Below, in pieces: positions 35,686-48,416 of a stretch of 64,000 nucleotides of DNA. Under the pieces are notes generated by a model that was not told where the DNA came from, did no database searches, and saw only the letters and a list, made by a program, of their open reading frames with translations. How positions within the stretch are numbered: the first letter of the stretch is position 1; the number at the start of each line of letters is the position of its first letter. Source of the DNA: Acidobacteriota bacterium (GTDB lineage: Bacteria; Acidobacteriota; Aminicenantia; Aminicenantales; Saccharicenantaceae); assembly GCA_039683095.1 (NCBI GenBank), contig JBDKSB010000001.1:1-64000 (forward strand). The letters are read 5' to 3'. A program made the translations under genes and the position numbers.

Positions 35686-36530
35686 GCAAGAAAGCCCTGG
35701 GAAAAGGTCTGGGAGCGTTCATCCCCGAGGAATTCAGCATCCTCAAGGACGAGCGCTTCGCCGAGCTCGATCTCGAGCAGGTCAAGCCGAACCCGTTTCA
35801 GCCGAGGACGAAGTTCGTCGACCAAACCATAGACGAGCTGGCCCAATCGATCAAGGAGACGGGTATCGTGCAGCCGATCGTCGTCACTCCCGACGAAGAT
35901 CATTACATGATCATCGTCGGGGAGCGCCGGTGGCGGGCCGCCCAGAAGGCGGGTCTGCGCAAGGTGCCGGTCCTCATCCGCAATATTCCTAAGGAAAAGC
36001 AGCTCGAGATCTCCCTCATCGAGAATATCCACCGGGAGGAGTTGAACGCCCTGGAGATCGCCCAGGCTTACCAGAGGCTGATCGACGACCACGGCTACGC
36101 CCAGCACGAGCTGGCCGACAAGGTCGGCAAGGACCGCAGCTCGGTCACGAACTATCTCCGGCTGCTCAAGCTTCCTCCGGAGATCCAGGAACGGCTGACC
36201 AACGGGGAGATCTCCATGGGGCACGCCCGGGCCCTGTTGGCCCTCGAGGACGCGGCAACCCAGCTCTTCTGCTGCAAGCAGGTCATCGAGCGGGGGCTGT
36301 CGGTGCGCAACACCGAGTCCCTGGTCAACCGGCTCAAGAAGAGGGCGCCCCGGACCCAGCGCAGCCTGTCCGATCCCGACCTCCATGCCCTGCAGGAGGA
36401 GATGCTCAAGATGCTGGGCACCAAGGTCCTGGTCTCGGGCTCCAGGAACAAGGGCGTCCTGAAGATCTTTTATTTCTCCCTGGACGACCTCAATCGGATC
36501 TATGATAGGATCAAAGGAGCAAACGCATGA
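35682..36530 (+). CDS. parB: Chromosome-partitioning protein ParB (Spo0J)
   Basis: The 282-residue protein has an N-terminal CTPase domain (GERRWRAAQKAG; ENIHREELNALEIA), a central HTH (HELADKVGKDRSSVTNYLRL) and a C-terminal dimerisation domain. It should bind the adjacent parS and spread. Its stop overlaps the bactofilin gene by 4 bp. Confidence 0.96.
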   Translation: MSKKALGKGLGAFIPEEFSILKDERFAELDLEQVKPNPFQPRTKFVDQTIDELAQSIKETGIVQPIVVTPDEDHYMIIVGERRWRAAQKAGLRKVPVLIRNIPKEKQLEISLIENIHREELNALEIAQAYQRLIDDHGYAQHELADKVGKDRSSVTNYLRLLKLPPEIQERLTNGEISMGHARALLALEDAATQLFCCKQVIERGLSVRNTESLVNRLKKRAPRTQRSLSDPDLHALQEEMLKMLGTKVLVSGSRNKGVLKIFYFSLDDLNRIYDRIKGANA

Positions 36531-36919
36531 AAGACAAGCCTCGCGAGCTCAACGAAACCAAACTGGCCGGCCTGATCGACATGGATTCGGAGTTCAAGGG
36601 CGACCTGACCTTCAAGGGCTCGTTCCGGATCGAGGGCACCTTCAAGGGCACGATCAACTCGGACTCCCTCCTCGTCATCGGGGAGCGGGGCAAGGTCGAG
36701 GCCGACGTCAAGGTCGGGCAGCTGGTCATCAACGGCGAGATCCGCGGCACGCTGCAGGCGACCGAGCGGATCGAGGTTCACGACAAGGGCCGCGTTTTCG
36801 GCACGCTCCTGGCGCCGACGCTCATCGTCGAGGAAGGCGCGTACCTCGAGGCGACCTGCCAGACCAAGGGCGAGCCGCGGCGCGGCGCGTCTTCGGCGCA
36901 AGAGCCGGCCGCGGTCTGA
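36527..36919 (+). CDS. Bactofilin
   Basis: The 130-residue protein has the beta-helical bactofilin repeats ([39 protein letters not shown]) with a short tail. Bactofilins polymerise without nucleotides into membrane-associated scaffolds; in Myxococcus bacNOP filaments lie next to parABC and position ParABS. The 4-bp overlap with parB suggests the same kind of coupling here. Confidence 0.93.
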   Translation: MKDKPRELNETKLAGLIDMDSEFKGDLTFKGSFRIEGTFKGTINSDSLLVIGERGKVEADVKVGQLVINGEIRGTLQATERIEVHDKGRVFGTLLAPTLIVEEGAYLEATCQTKGEPRRGASSAQEPAAV

Positions 36920-36954
36920 GGCGGACTTTCGTAGATCGCTCCCCGGCGCGGCGC

Positions 36955-36983
36955 TTGAGTGCGGCGCGCGGCCGAGATATAAT
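36955..36983 (+). promoter_or_regulatory. Promoter of pyrG
   Basis: TTGAGT (36955-36960), 17 bp, TATAAT (36978-36983), 30 bp before the start codon. Confidence 0.7.
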
Positions 36984-37013
36984 CGGGGCGACAGTTTCCG
37001 CGAAGTGAGTTCC

Positions 37014-38675
<1,662 letters not shown>

Positions 38676-38711
38676 GATATTAAGGGAGACGTCTTAACCG
38701 AGGAGGGCGGC

Positions 38712-40079
38712 TTGGACATCAACCCAAAGATCTTCAGGGAATACGACATCCGCGGCATCGCCGGCGTGGACCTCGACGAGCCCGTGGTCGAGATCCTGGG
38801 CCGGGCCATGGGCACGTTCTTTCTCGGCCGCGGCCAGAACGACGTCGCCCTCGGACGCGACGTCCGGTTGAGCTCGCCCGGCTTCGCCCAGGCCCTGACC
38901 CGCGGGCTTCTCTCGACGGGCTGCGACGTCGCCGACCTGGGCGTCGTGCCCACGCCGCTCCTGTACTTCTCCGTGTTCTATAAAAGGATGCCGGCCGGGG
39001 TCATGATCACGGGATCGCACAACCCGCCGGAGCACAACGGCTTCAAGATTATGTCCGGGGAGGAGACGCTCTACGGCAAGACGATCCAGGGCCTCTACGA
39101 GATCGTCCGCAAGGGCGTCTTCCCGCGCGGCCAGGGCCGCGTCCGCCCGCTCGACATCGTCCCCGAGTACCAGGACTATGTGGCCGGGAACGTGCATCTC
39201 GCCCGCCCGGTCAGGATGGTCGTCGACGCCGGCAACGGCACCGGCGGCGTCGTGGCCGTTCCCCTTCTCCGCCGGCTGGGCGCCGACGTGACCGCGCTTT
39301 TCTGCGAGCCGGACGGCCGCTTCCCCAACCACCATCCCGACCCGACCATCCCCGAGGCGATGGAAAAGCTTGTCGCCAGGGTCCGCGAAACAGGCGCCGA
39401 GGTCGGGGTCGCCTACGACGGCGACGCCGACCGGATCGGCGTCGTGGACGACGCCGGCCGGATCCTGTGGGGCGACCAGCTGCTCATCGTCTTCGCCCGG
39501 GACATCCTGCCGTCGCGGCCCGGCGCGGCCGTCATCTCCGAGGTCAAGGCCTCCAAGGTCCTCTACGAGGAGATCGAGAAGCTCGGCGGCCGGCCGATCA
39601 TGTGGCGCACCGGCCACTCGCTGATCAAGGAGAAGATCAAGGAGGAGAACGCCCCGCTCGCCGGCGAGATGAGCGGTCACATCTTCTTCAACGACCGCTG
39701 GTTCGGCTTCGACGACGCCATCTACGCCTCGGCCCGGCTCATCGAGATCCTGTCCCGCTCCCGGGACAAGCTCTCGGTGATGATGGCCGGCCTGCCGAAA
39801 ACCTGCGTCACGCCCGAGATCCGCATCTACGCTTCCGACGAAGTCAAGTTCAAGATCGTCGACGAGGTCCGCAAGATCCTGGCCGCCCGCCATCCGGTCA
39901 TCGACATAGACGGCGTCCGGGCCGTCTTCCCGAAGGGCTGGGGTCTGGTCCGGGCCTCGAACACCCAGGCCGTCATCGTCATGCGCTTCGAGGCCGACAC
40001 CGAGGCCGACCTGGCCGCGATCCAGGCCGAGGTCCGCGGCGTCCTGCAGCAGGTCATCAACAGCCTCGGAGCGTCATGA
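38712..40079 (+). CDS. Phosphomannomutase/phosphoglucomutase
   Basis: The 455-residue alpha-D-phosphohexomutase interconverts 6- and 1-phosphates of mannose or glucose. It has the phosphoserine loop ITGSHNPPEHNGFK, the metal loop YDGDADRIG and the sugar loop GEMSGHIFF. The TTG start at 38712 follows GAGGAGGG. It overlaps the next gene, a GDP-mannose pyrophosphorylase, by 4 bp, which favours mannose 1-phosphate production (ManB-like). Confidence 0.92.
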   Translation: MDINPKIFREYDIRGIAGVDLDEPVVEILGRAMGTFFLGRGQNDVALGRDVRLSSPGFAQALTRGLLSTGCDVADLGVVPTPLLYFSVFYKRMPAGVMITGSHNPPEHNGFKIMSGEETLYGKTIQGLYEIVRKGVFPRGQGRVRPLDIVPEYQDYVAGNVHLARPVRMVVDAGNGTGGVVAVPLLRRLGADVTALFCEPDGRFPNHHPDPTIPEAMEKLVARVRETGAEVGVAYDGDADRIGVVDDAGRILWGDQLLIVFARDILPSRPGAAVISEVKASKVLYEEIEKLGGRPIMWRTGHSLIKEKIKEENAPLAGEMSGHIFFNDRWFGFDDAIYASARLIEILSRSRDKLSVMMAGLPKTCVTPEIRIYASDEVKFKIVDEVRKILAARHPVIDIDGVRAVFPKGWGLVRASNTQAVIVMRFEADTEADLAAIQAEVRGVLQQVINSLGAS

Positions 40080-41164
40080 AAGGGCGTGACGTCCGCGCCG
40101 TCATCCTGGCCGGGGGCCGGGGGACCCGCTTCTGGCCGCTCGGCCGGGCGGCCCGGCCGAAGCAGTTCCTGCGCATCGCCGGGCCCGACCCCATGCTGCT
40201 CGAGACGGTCCGGCGCATCCGGCCGCTCGTCCCGCCGCGGCGGCTGACGCTCGTAGCCGACGCCGTCCAGACGCGACAGGCCCGCAAGCTCCTGCCGAAA
40301 CTGCCCAAAGGCTGTTTCCTGGTCGAGCCGGAGGCCCGCAACACCGCCCCGGCCCTGATGCTCGCGACCGCCCGGGTCTGGCTCGAGAACCCGGAAGCCG
40401 TAGTGGCCGTCCTGCCCGCCGACCATCTGGTCCGCGGGCAGGACAGGTTCCTGCGGCGGCTCGGCGACGCGGCCGAGGCCGCGGCCCGCGAGCGGGTCCT
40501 CGTCACCTTCGGCATCCCGCCGACCTACCCCGCGACCGGGTTCGGCTATATCCGCCATGATCGGGGCGCCGGCCGCAGGATCGGCGGCACGATCTTTTTT
40601 CCGGCCCGGGAGTTCAAGGAAAAGCCCAGCCTGGCCCAGGCCGACGAGTACCTGGCTTCGGGCGATTACGCCTGGAACTCCGGCATGTTCCTGTGGCGGG
40701 CCGGCGTGTTCGCCGAGAAGCTCGAGCGGTTCGCGCCCGAGCTGGTCCCCGCCTGGAAGGCCATGACAGCCGCGCTGAGATCGGGGAGCCGGGCCAGGCT
40801 CAAGGCCGCTTTCAAGCTCGCCCCCGCCCTGTCGATAGATTACGCCCTCATGGAAAAGGCCGGGGGCGTCCTCGTGGCCGACGGCGATTTCGGCTGGTCG
40901 GACGTCGGCTCCTGGTCGACGCTGGCCGAGATCTGGCCCCGGGACCCGTCCGGCAACGCCGCCCGCGGCGACGTCCTCGCCCTCGATTCCAGGGATTGCC
41001 TCGTCTGGAACCCGGGCCGGTTGACGGCGCTCGTGGGCGTCCGCGACCTCGTCGTCATCCAGGCCGGCGACGCCCTGCTCGTCTGCGACGCCGCGCTCGA
41101 CCAGAAGGTCAAGGACGTCGTCGAGGCCCTCAAGCGGAAGAAGCGGCTCCGCAAGTACGTCTAA
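40076..41164 (+). CDS. manC: Mannose-1-phosphate guanylyltransferase
   Basis: The 362-residue protein makes GDP-mannose for surface glycans. It shows the pyrophosphorylase motif ILAGGRGTRFWPLGR, PKQFLRI, VLPADHLV and FKEKPSLAQADEYL. It lacks the C-terminal isomerase domain of bifunctional AlgA-type enzymes, so it is monofunctional. It is coupled to the phosphohexomutase gene. Confidence 0.93.
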   Translation: MKGRDVRAVILAGGRGTRFWPLGRAARPKQFLRIAGPDPMLLETVRRIRPLVPPRRLTLVADAVQTRQARKLLPKLPKGCFLVEPEARNTAPALMLATARVWLENPEAVVAVLPADHLVRGQDRFLRRLGDAAEAAARERVLVTFGIPPTYPATGFGYIRHDRGAGRRIGGTIFFPAREFKEKPSLAQADEYLASGDYAWNSGMFLWRAGVFAEKLERFAPELVPAWKAMTAALRSGSRARLKAAFKLAPALSIDYALMEKAGGVLVADGDFGWSDVGSWSTLAEIWPRDPSGNAARGDVLALDSRDCLVWNPGRLTALVGVRDLVVIQAGDALLVCDAALDQKVKDVVEALKRKKRLRKYV

Positions 41165-41200
41165 ACGGTCGGTACCGTCAATCCCCAGGAGGTGTCGGAG

Positions 41201-42718
41201 ATGAACAAGCGCATCGTTGTCCTCGCCGCGGCCGCCTTCCTGCTCGCGGCCTTCGCCGCCGCCGCCGACGTGACCCTGAACGTCCAGGAGCACGTCCTCG
41301 CGAACGGCATGAAGATCCTCATGATCCCCAAGCCGGGCGTGCCCCGGGTCGTCTGCCACATCTACTTCAAGGTGGGTTCGATCAACGAGCGGCCGGGCAT
41401 CACCGGCAGCGCCCACGTCCACGAGCACCTGATGTTCAAGGGCACCGAGGTCATGGGCGTCACGGATTATGCCGCGGAGTCCAAGATCGACGCCCGGATC
41501 GACGAGCTCATGGGCCTGGTCTACAAGGAGAAATACTGGAAGGCCGACGGCGACCAGGCCAAGATCGCCGCCTGGCAAAAAGAGGTCGACGATCTGGTCA
41601 AAGCCCAGAAAGCCTACATCATCAAGGACGACCTCTGGACGCAGTACATGAAGAACGGCGGCACCGGGCTCAACGCCTCGACCAGCCAGGAGACGACCGG
41701 CTACTACGTTACCCTGCCGTCCAACAAGGTCGAGCTCCAGATGCTCATGGAATCCGACCGGCTGATGAACGCCCGCTTCCGCGAGTTCTACTCCGAGAAG
41801 GACGTCATCATGGAGGAGCGCCGGTTGAGCGAGAACCAGCCCGGCTACTTCTTCAACGAGCAGGTCAACGCCGGGTTCTACACGGCCTCGCCCTACCACT
41901 GGGACGTCATCGGCTGGATGGACGACCTGAAGAAGATGACCAAAGAGGACCTGGTCGCGTTCCACAACACCTACTACGTCCCCAACAACGCCGTGGCTAT
42001 CTACGTCGGCGACTTCGATCCGAAAGCGATCGTGGCCATGGCCGAAAAATATTTTGGGCGCATCCCCAAGGGCCCGGACCTCGAGCCCATCCGCGACGGC
42101 GAGCCGCCCCAGTACGGGGAAAAACGCTTTTACGGCGAGGGCCCGGCTCCCACCAGCCTGCAGATGATGTTCCACACGCCGCGCGACGGCGATCCGGATA
42201 CGCCGGCCCTGTCCATCCTGGCCACCACGCTGGGTTCGGGCGGCGGCGGCTTCCGCGGCGGCATGGGCGGCGGGGGCGGCACGGGCCGCCTCTACAAGAC
42301 GCTCGTCCGCGACAAGCAGCTGGCCGTCAGCGCCTCGGCCTCGAGCCGGCCCCAATGGTACGTCGGGGCCTTCCAGTTCCGGGCGACGCCGCGCGTCGAC
42401 AAGGGCGTCAAGCCCGAGGACCTGGAGAAGGAGATCTGGGCCGAGATCGACAAGATCAAGAAGGACGGCCTGACGGAGGACGAGATCCAGAAGGCCAAGA
42501 ACCAGGGCGAGGCCATGTTCGTCCGCAGCCTCGGCAGCGCCATGGGCCTGGCCAGCCGGGTCGGCCGGGCCGAGCTCATGCGCGGCTGGCGGGCCATCCT
42601 GACCGACCTCGACGCCCTCAAGCAGGTCACCAATGACGACATCAAGCGCGTCGCCGCCAAGTACCTCGTCAAGGACAACAGCCTGGCGGCGATCTACACC
42701 CGGAAGTCGGGCCGGTAA
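41201..42718 (+). CDS. Secreted M16 zinc peptidase, catalytic subunit
   Basis: The 505-residue protein has a signal peptide (KRIVVLAAAAFLLAAFAAAA) and an intact inverted zinc motif HxxEH (H72, E75, H76 in AHVHEHLMFKGTE). The second half carries a Gly-rich stretch (GSGGGGFRGGMGGGGG). The start at 41201 follows AGGAGG. It is followed after 10 bp by an M16 homologue lacking the motif, the usual active/inactive pair, which probably forms a periplasmic peptidase. Confidence 0.92.
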   Translation: MNKRIVVLAAAAFLLAAFAAAADVTLNVQEHVLANGMKILMIPKPGVPRVVCHIYFKVGSINERPGITGSAHVHEHLMFKGTEVMGVTDYAAESKIDARIDELMGLVYKEKYWKADGDQAKIAAWQKEVDDLVKAQKAYIIKDDLWTQYMKNGGTGLNASTSQETTGYYVTLPSNKVELQMLMESDRLMNARFREFYSEKDVIMEERRLSENQPGYFFNEQVNAGFYTASPYHWDVIGWMDDLKKMTKEDLVAFHNTYYVPNNAVAIYVGDFDPKAIVAMAEKYFGRIPKGPDLEPIRDGEPPQYGEKRFYGEGPAPTSLQMMFHTPRDGDPDTPALSILATTLGSGGGGFRGGMGGGGGTGRLYKTLVRDKQLAVSASASSRPQWYVGAFQFRATPRVDKGVKPEDLEKEIWAEIDKIKKDGLTEDEIQKAKNQGEAMFVRSLGSAMGLASRVGRAELMRGWRAILTDLDALKQVTNDDIKRVAAKYLVKDNSLAAIYTRKSGR

Positions 42719-42728
42719 GGAGGACGCC

Positions 42729-44189
42729 ATGAACAGAAAGATCTTCGCCATCCTGGCCCTCACGCTCGTCTGCGCCGGACTCGGGCTGGCCCAGGCCAAG
42801 CACCCGTCCGAGCTCAAGTACCCGGCCCTCAAGTACGATCCGCCGGACCCGAAAGCGTTCAAGGTCGTCTACGCCGGCGGCCTGCGGGCCTATGTCCAGG
42901 AGGACAAGAGCCTGCCTCTCTTCAACATCACCGCGCTCGTCAACTGCGGCGATCTCTACGTCCCAAAAGATAAGACGGGGCTGGGCACCGTCCTCGGCGA
43001 CCAGCTCATCAAGGGCGGCACCGCGGCCAAGGACGGCTCGGCCATCGAGGAGCGCATCGATTTTCTCGGCGGCACGCTGAGCTTCATGGTCGGAGAGCGG
43101 ACCTCGACGCTGAGCCTCTCGGTCCTGTCGAAGGACCTCGACGAGGGCCTGGCCACGTTCTTCGACGTCCTTCGCAACCCGGCCTTCCGCGAGGAGCCCC
43201 TGAAGCTGGCCAAGGCCCGCTTCGTCGAACAGCTGCGGCAGGCCAACGACCAGCCGAGCCAGGTCCTCAACCGGGAGTACGAGCGGCTTCTCTACGGCGA
43301 CAACGCCGTGACCTGGCAGCCGACCAAGGCCGTGTACGAAGGCCTCACGGCGGCCGACCTCAAGGCCTTCCACGCCAAATACTTCTCGCCGAAGAACGTC
43401 ATCCTGGCCGTATCGGGCGACTTTTCCAAGGCCGCCCTCAAGGCCAAGATCGAGAAGCTCGCCGCCGGCTGGCAAGGCGGCGCCGCCTCGTTCCCGGCCC
43501 TGCCCAAGTCTTTCCCGTCGCCCGAGCCGGGCGTATATTTCGTCCAGAAGGCCATCAACCAGGGCTACATCAGCCTCGGTCACCTCGGGTTCGAGGACAC
43601 GAATCCCGACTATTTCGCCGTCCAGGTCATGAACTTCATCCTCGGCGGCGGCAGCTTCACCTCGCGGATCACGACCAAGGTCCGCTCGGACGAGGGCCTG
43701 TCCTATAACCAGGGCAGCCGCTTCAACTTCCGCTGGGGCCTGCCGGGCACGTTCGCCGGTTACGTCCAGACGAAATCCGCCACGGTCGGCTACGCCATCT
43801 CCCTGATCCTGGCCGAGTTCGACCGCATCCGCAGGCAGCCCGTTACGGACGCCGAGATGGAGACGGCGGTCAACTACTACCTTGAAAGCTTCGCCGACAA
43901 TTTCCAGTCGCCGCAGACGACCATGATGAATTTCGCCAATCTGGAGATGACCGGCAAGCCGGCGGACTACTACAAGACCTACCTCGCGAAGATCAAGGCC
44001 GTGACCAAAGCCCGGGTCCAGGAGGTGGCGACGAAATACATCCAGCCGCAGAAGATGGCGATCATGATCGTCGGCGACTGGGAGCCTTGCAACAAGGGCG
44101 GCGACAAGTGGCCCGGCCCGCTCGACAGGCTGGGCAAGGTCCACAGGGTCAGTCTGACCGACCCGATGACCGGACAGGAGATCAAGTGA
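42729..44189 (+). CDS. Secreted M16-family protein, non-catalytic partner
   Basis: The 486-residue protein has a signal peptide (KIFAILALTLVCAGLGLAQA) and M16 domains (GLGTVLGDQLIKGGTAAKDG, where the HxxEH is replaced), plus the conserved C-terminal NFILGGGSFTSRI and RSDEGLSYN segments. Loss of the zinc motif with retention of the fold fits the alpha-type partner of the preceding peptidase. It ends before a strong hairpin. Confidence 0.9.
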   Translation: MNRKIFAILALTLVCAGLGLAQAKHPSELKYPALKYDPPDPKAFKVVYAGGLRAYVQEDKSLPLFNITALVNCGDLYVPKDKTGLGTVLGDQLIKGGTAAKDGSAIEERIDFLGGTLSFMVGERTSTLSLSVLSKDLDEGLATFFDVLRNPAFREEPLKLAKARFVEQLRQANDQPSQVLNREYERLLYGDNAVTWQPTKAVYEGLTAADLKAFHAKYFSPKNVILAVSGDFSKAALKAKIEKLAAGWQGGAASFPALPKSFPSPEPGVYFVQKAINQGYISLGHLGFEDTNPDYFAVQVMNFILGGGSFTSRITTKVRSDEGLSYNQGSRFNFRWGLPGTFAGYVQTKSATVGYAISLILAEFDRIRRQPVTDAEMETAVNYYLESFADNFQSPQTTMMNFANLEMTGKPADYYKTYLAKIKAVTKARVQEVATKYIQPQKMAIMIVGDWEPCNKGGDKWPGPLDRLGKVHRVSLTDPMTGQEIK

Positions 44190-44216
44190 TCCGCATCAGC
44201 CTCGATTGACGCGCTA

Positions 44217-44271
44217 GCGCGGGAGGGCCGGGGGCGGGACGCTCCGCGGCCGGGCCCCGGCCTTCCCGCGC
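44217..44271. terminator. Very strong hairpin between the M16 pair and aspS
   Basis: A 17-bp stem (44217-44233 with 44255-44271, one G-U pair) with a 21-nt loop, preceded by the perfect 12-bp palindrome CGCGCTAGCGCG (44210-44221). It probably ends transcription from the M16 genes. Between here and 44343 I see no gene. Confidence 0.65.
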
Positions 44272-44342
44272 GGCGATCTTCGTATGTCCATCGTTATAGC
44301 GATTAGAAGTTCCCCGTCCGATAACGGCTGGCTGCCCGAGCC

Positions 44343-44353
44343 GGGCTGAAGAT

Positions 44354-44360
<7 letters not shown>
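44343..44360. terminator. Hairpin at the end of aspS
   Basis: Perfect inverted repeat GGGCTGAA-GA-TTCAGCCC that includes the aspS stop codon (minus strand). No T run follows. Confidence 0.5.
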
Positions 44361-46117
<1,757 letters not shown>

Positions 46118-46133
46118 GGGGATCCCCGGGAGG

Positions 46134-47399
46134 TCAGCTTGGCCGGAGGAGCGCCAGCAGCTCCTCGCGGGGGCCGTCGACCTGGCGGCCCGTGGCCATA
46201 TCTTTGAGGGCGAAGCGGCCGGACTTCATCTCGTTCTCGCCGACGATGAGGACCCAGTCCGCGCCAAGCTTGTTGGCCCGGCCGAAGTGGGCCTTCATGC
46301 CCCGGTCTTTGTATTCGACCAGGCACTCGACGCCGTTCGCCCGCAGCCAGCGGGCCAGCTCGAGGCCCGCCATCTTGGCCTCGTCGCCGAGGTAAGCGAG
46401 GTAGACCAGCTTCCTCTTCGGCGCGGCGATCTGGGCCATCGACAGGACCCGCTCGATGCCCATGGCGAAGCCGGTGCCGCAGATGTCCGGGCCGCCGAAA
46501 TCCTTCATCATGTCGTCGTAGCGGCCGCCGCCGAGCAGGGCGTTCTGGGCGCCGAGGCCGGCCGAGACGATCTCGAAGGTCGTCTTGGTGTAGTAATCGA
46601 GGCCGCGGACGAGCCGCGGGTCGACCTTGTAAGGGATCTTGAGCGCGTCCAGGCAGGCCAGGAGCTTGCGGAAATGCTCCCGGCATTCCTCGCAGAGGTA
46701 GTCCTGGATGCTGGGGAAGGACGCGGCGATCTCCCGGCAGGCCTCGATCTTGCAGTCGAAGATGCGCAGGGGGTTGGTCTCGGCCTTGCGCTGGCAGTCG
46801 GGGCAGAGCTCCGACTTGCGCTTGGCGGCCGCCTCCCGCAGGGCGGCGCTGTAGGCCGGGCGGCAGGCCCGGCAGCCGACCGAGTTGACCAGCGTCTCGG
46901 TCCCGGCCACGCCGAGCTTGCGGAGCAGGGCGTGGGCCATCTCGATGATCTCGGCGTCGACGGCCGCGTCCTTCTCGCCGAAGACCTCGATGTCGACCTG
47001 GTGGAACTGGCGGTAGCGGCCCTTCTGGGGCTTGTCGTAGCGGAACATCGGGCCCATAAAGTAAAAGCGCAGTGGCGCGCCCTCGAGGTCGAGCCGGTGC
47101 TCGACGATGGCCCGGACGACCGAGGGCGTGTACTCGGGCCTCAGGGTCAGCGACCGGCCGCCCTTGTCGACGAAGGTGTACATCTCCTTGGTGACGACAT
47201 CGGAGGTGGCCCCGCTGCCCTTCTCGAAGAGCTCCGTGGCCTCGAAAACGGGGGCCCGCAGCTCGCGGAAGCCGTAGAGCTCGAAGGTCGTGCGGGCCAG
47301 GGCCTCGAGGGCCTGCCACTTCTCGACCTCGCCGGGCAGGATATCGCGCGTGCCCTTGACGGCGGCGAGCTCTTTCTTGACCGCGGCGTCTTCGCTCAC
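46134..47399 (-). CDS. hisS: Histidyl-tRNA synthetase
   Basis: The 421-residue class II synthetase charges tRNA-His. It shows KGTRDILPGEVEKW, the motif 2 region FRYDKPQKGRYRQFHQ, the HisRS signature LVRGLDYYTKTTFE and GGGRYDDM. Cysteine pairs CRAC, CPDC and CEEC mark the zinc-type insertion found in many bacteria. The GTG start at 47399 overlaps the accA stop. Confidence 0.96.
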   Translation of the reverse strand: MSEDAAVKKELAAVKGTRDILPGEVEKWQALEALARTTFELYGFRELRAPVFEATELFEKGSGATSDVVTKEMYTFVDKGGRSLTLRPEYTPSVVRAIVEHRLDLEGAPLRFYFMGPMFRYDKPQKGRYRQFHQVDIEVFGEKDAAVDAEIIEMAHALLRKLGVAGTETLVNSVGCRACRPAYSAALREAAAKRKSELCPDCQRKAETNPLRIFDCKIEACREIAASFPSIQDYLCEECREHFRKLLACLDALKIPYKVDPRLVRGLDYYTKTTFEIVSAGLGAQNALLGGGRYDDMMKDFGGPDICGTGFAMGIERVLSMAQIAAPKRKLVYLAYLGDEAKMAGLELARWLRANGVECLVEYKDRGMKAHFGRANKLGADWVLIVGENEMKSGRFALKDMATGRQVDGPREELLALLRPS

Positions 47400-48352
47400 C
47401 GCTCTTCGAAGACCCCGATCTTGCGGATTTTCCTGTAGCGGGCGTCGAGCAGTTCCTCGACGGGCACGGCCTCGAACTTTTTCAGGGCCTGATAGATGGC
47501 CTTGTCGACGTTCTTGAAGGTCTGCTCGGGGTCGATATGGGCGCCGCCCGGCGGCTCGGGGATGATCCTGTCGATGATCCCGAGATCGAGGAGGGTCTGG
47601 GCCCGCAGGCCAAGGTTCTCGGCGGCCTCCTCGACGGCGTTCTGGTCCTTCCAGACGATGGCGGCGCAGCCCTCGGGGGAGATGACCGAGTAGAAGGAAT
47701 GCTCGAGCATCATCAGCTGGTCGCCGTAGCCGATGCCGAGACCGCCGCCGCTGCCGCCCTCGCCGATGACGACGTTGATGATCGGCACCTTCAGCCGGGC
47801 GATGATCTTCAGGTTGTAGGCGATGGCCTCGGCCTGGCCGCGCTCCTCGGCCCCGATGCCGGGATAGGCCCCGGGGGTGTCGATGAAGGTGATGACCGGG
47901 AAGCCGAACTTCTCGGCCTCCTGCATGACCCGCAGGGCCTTGCGGTAGCCCTCCGGGTTGGCCTGGCCGAAGTTGCGTTCGATCCGGGCCCGGGTCGTCC
48001 GGCCTTTCTGGTGGCCGATGACGGCCGCCGTCCGGCCCTTGTAGAAGGCCAGGCCGGCCACAATGGCCGGGTCGTCGGCGAAGCGGCGGTCGCCGTGCAT
48101 CTCCATGAAATCCTGGAAGAGGCAAGCGATGTAATCGAGGGTGTAGGGGCGCCTGGGGTGGCGGGCGATCTGGACGATGTTGATGGTCGAGAGCCGGGGC
48201 AGTATCTCGGCCCACTCCTTCTCGATCTCGGCGCGGAGGGCGGCGATCTTGTCCTTTCGGGCGAGGTCGTCCGTCTCGTTCAGGGCGTCGATCTGCTCCT
48301 TGAGGGAGACGATGCCCTTCTCGAGAGTATAAAACTCCAGCGCTCTGTCCAT
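47396..48352 (-). CDS. accA: Acetyl-CoA carboxylase carboxyltransferase subunit alpha
   Basis: The 318-residue alpha carboxyltransferase, with AccD, transfers CO2 from biotin to acetyl-CoA for fatty-acid synthesis. It has the N-terminal coiled segment, HPRRPYTLDYI, and GHQKGRTTRARIERNFG and EGGSGGGLGIGYGD crotonase-fold blocks. ATG 48352 was preferred because GAGAG lies eight bases upstream; 48358 and TTG 48367 are also in frame. Other acc genes are not in the window. Confidence 0.95.
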   Translation of the reverse strand: MDRALEFYTLEKGIVSLKEQIDALNETDDLARKDKIAALRAEIEKEWAEILPRLSTINIVQIARHPRRPYTLDYIACLFQDFMEMHGDRRFADDPAIVAGLAFYKGRTAAVIGHQKGRTTRARIERNFGQANPEGYRKALRVMQEAEKFGFPVITFIDTPGAYPGIGAEERGQAEAIAYNLKIIARLKVPIINVVIGEGGSGGGLGIGYGDQLMMLEHSFYSVISPEGCAAIVWKDQNAVEEAAENLGLRAQTLLDLGIIDRIIPEPPGGAHIDPEQTFKNVDKAIYQALKKFEAVPVEELLDARYRKIRKIGVFEER

Positions 48353-48387
48353 GTTCATCGCTCTCAACAGGTTAGGATAACGGGGCT

Positions 48388-48416
48388 ATTCTATGGCCGC
48401 CGGGGGGCTAAGTCAA
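48388..48416 (-). promoter_or_regulatory. Promoter of accA-hisS-aspS
   Basis: On the minus strand TTGACT (48416-48411), 17 bp, TAGAAT (48393-48388). The -10 box contains the rlmB stop codon. Confidence 0.65.
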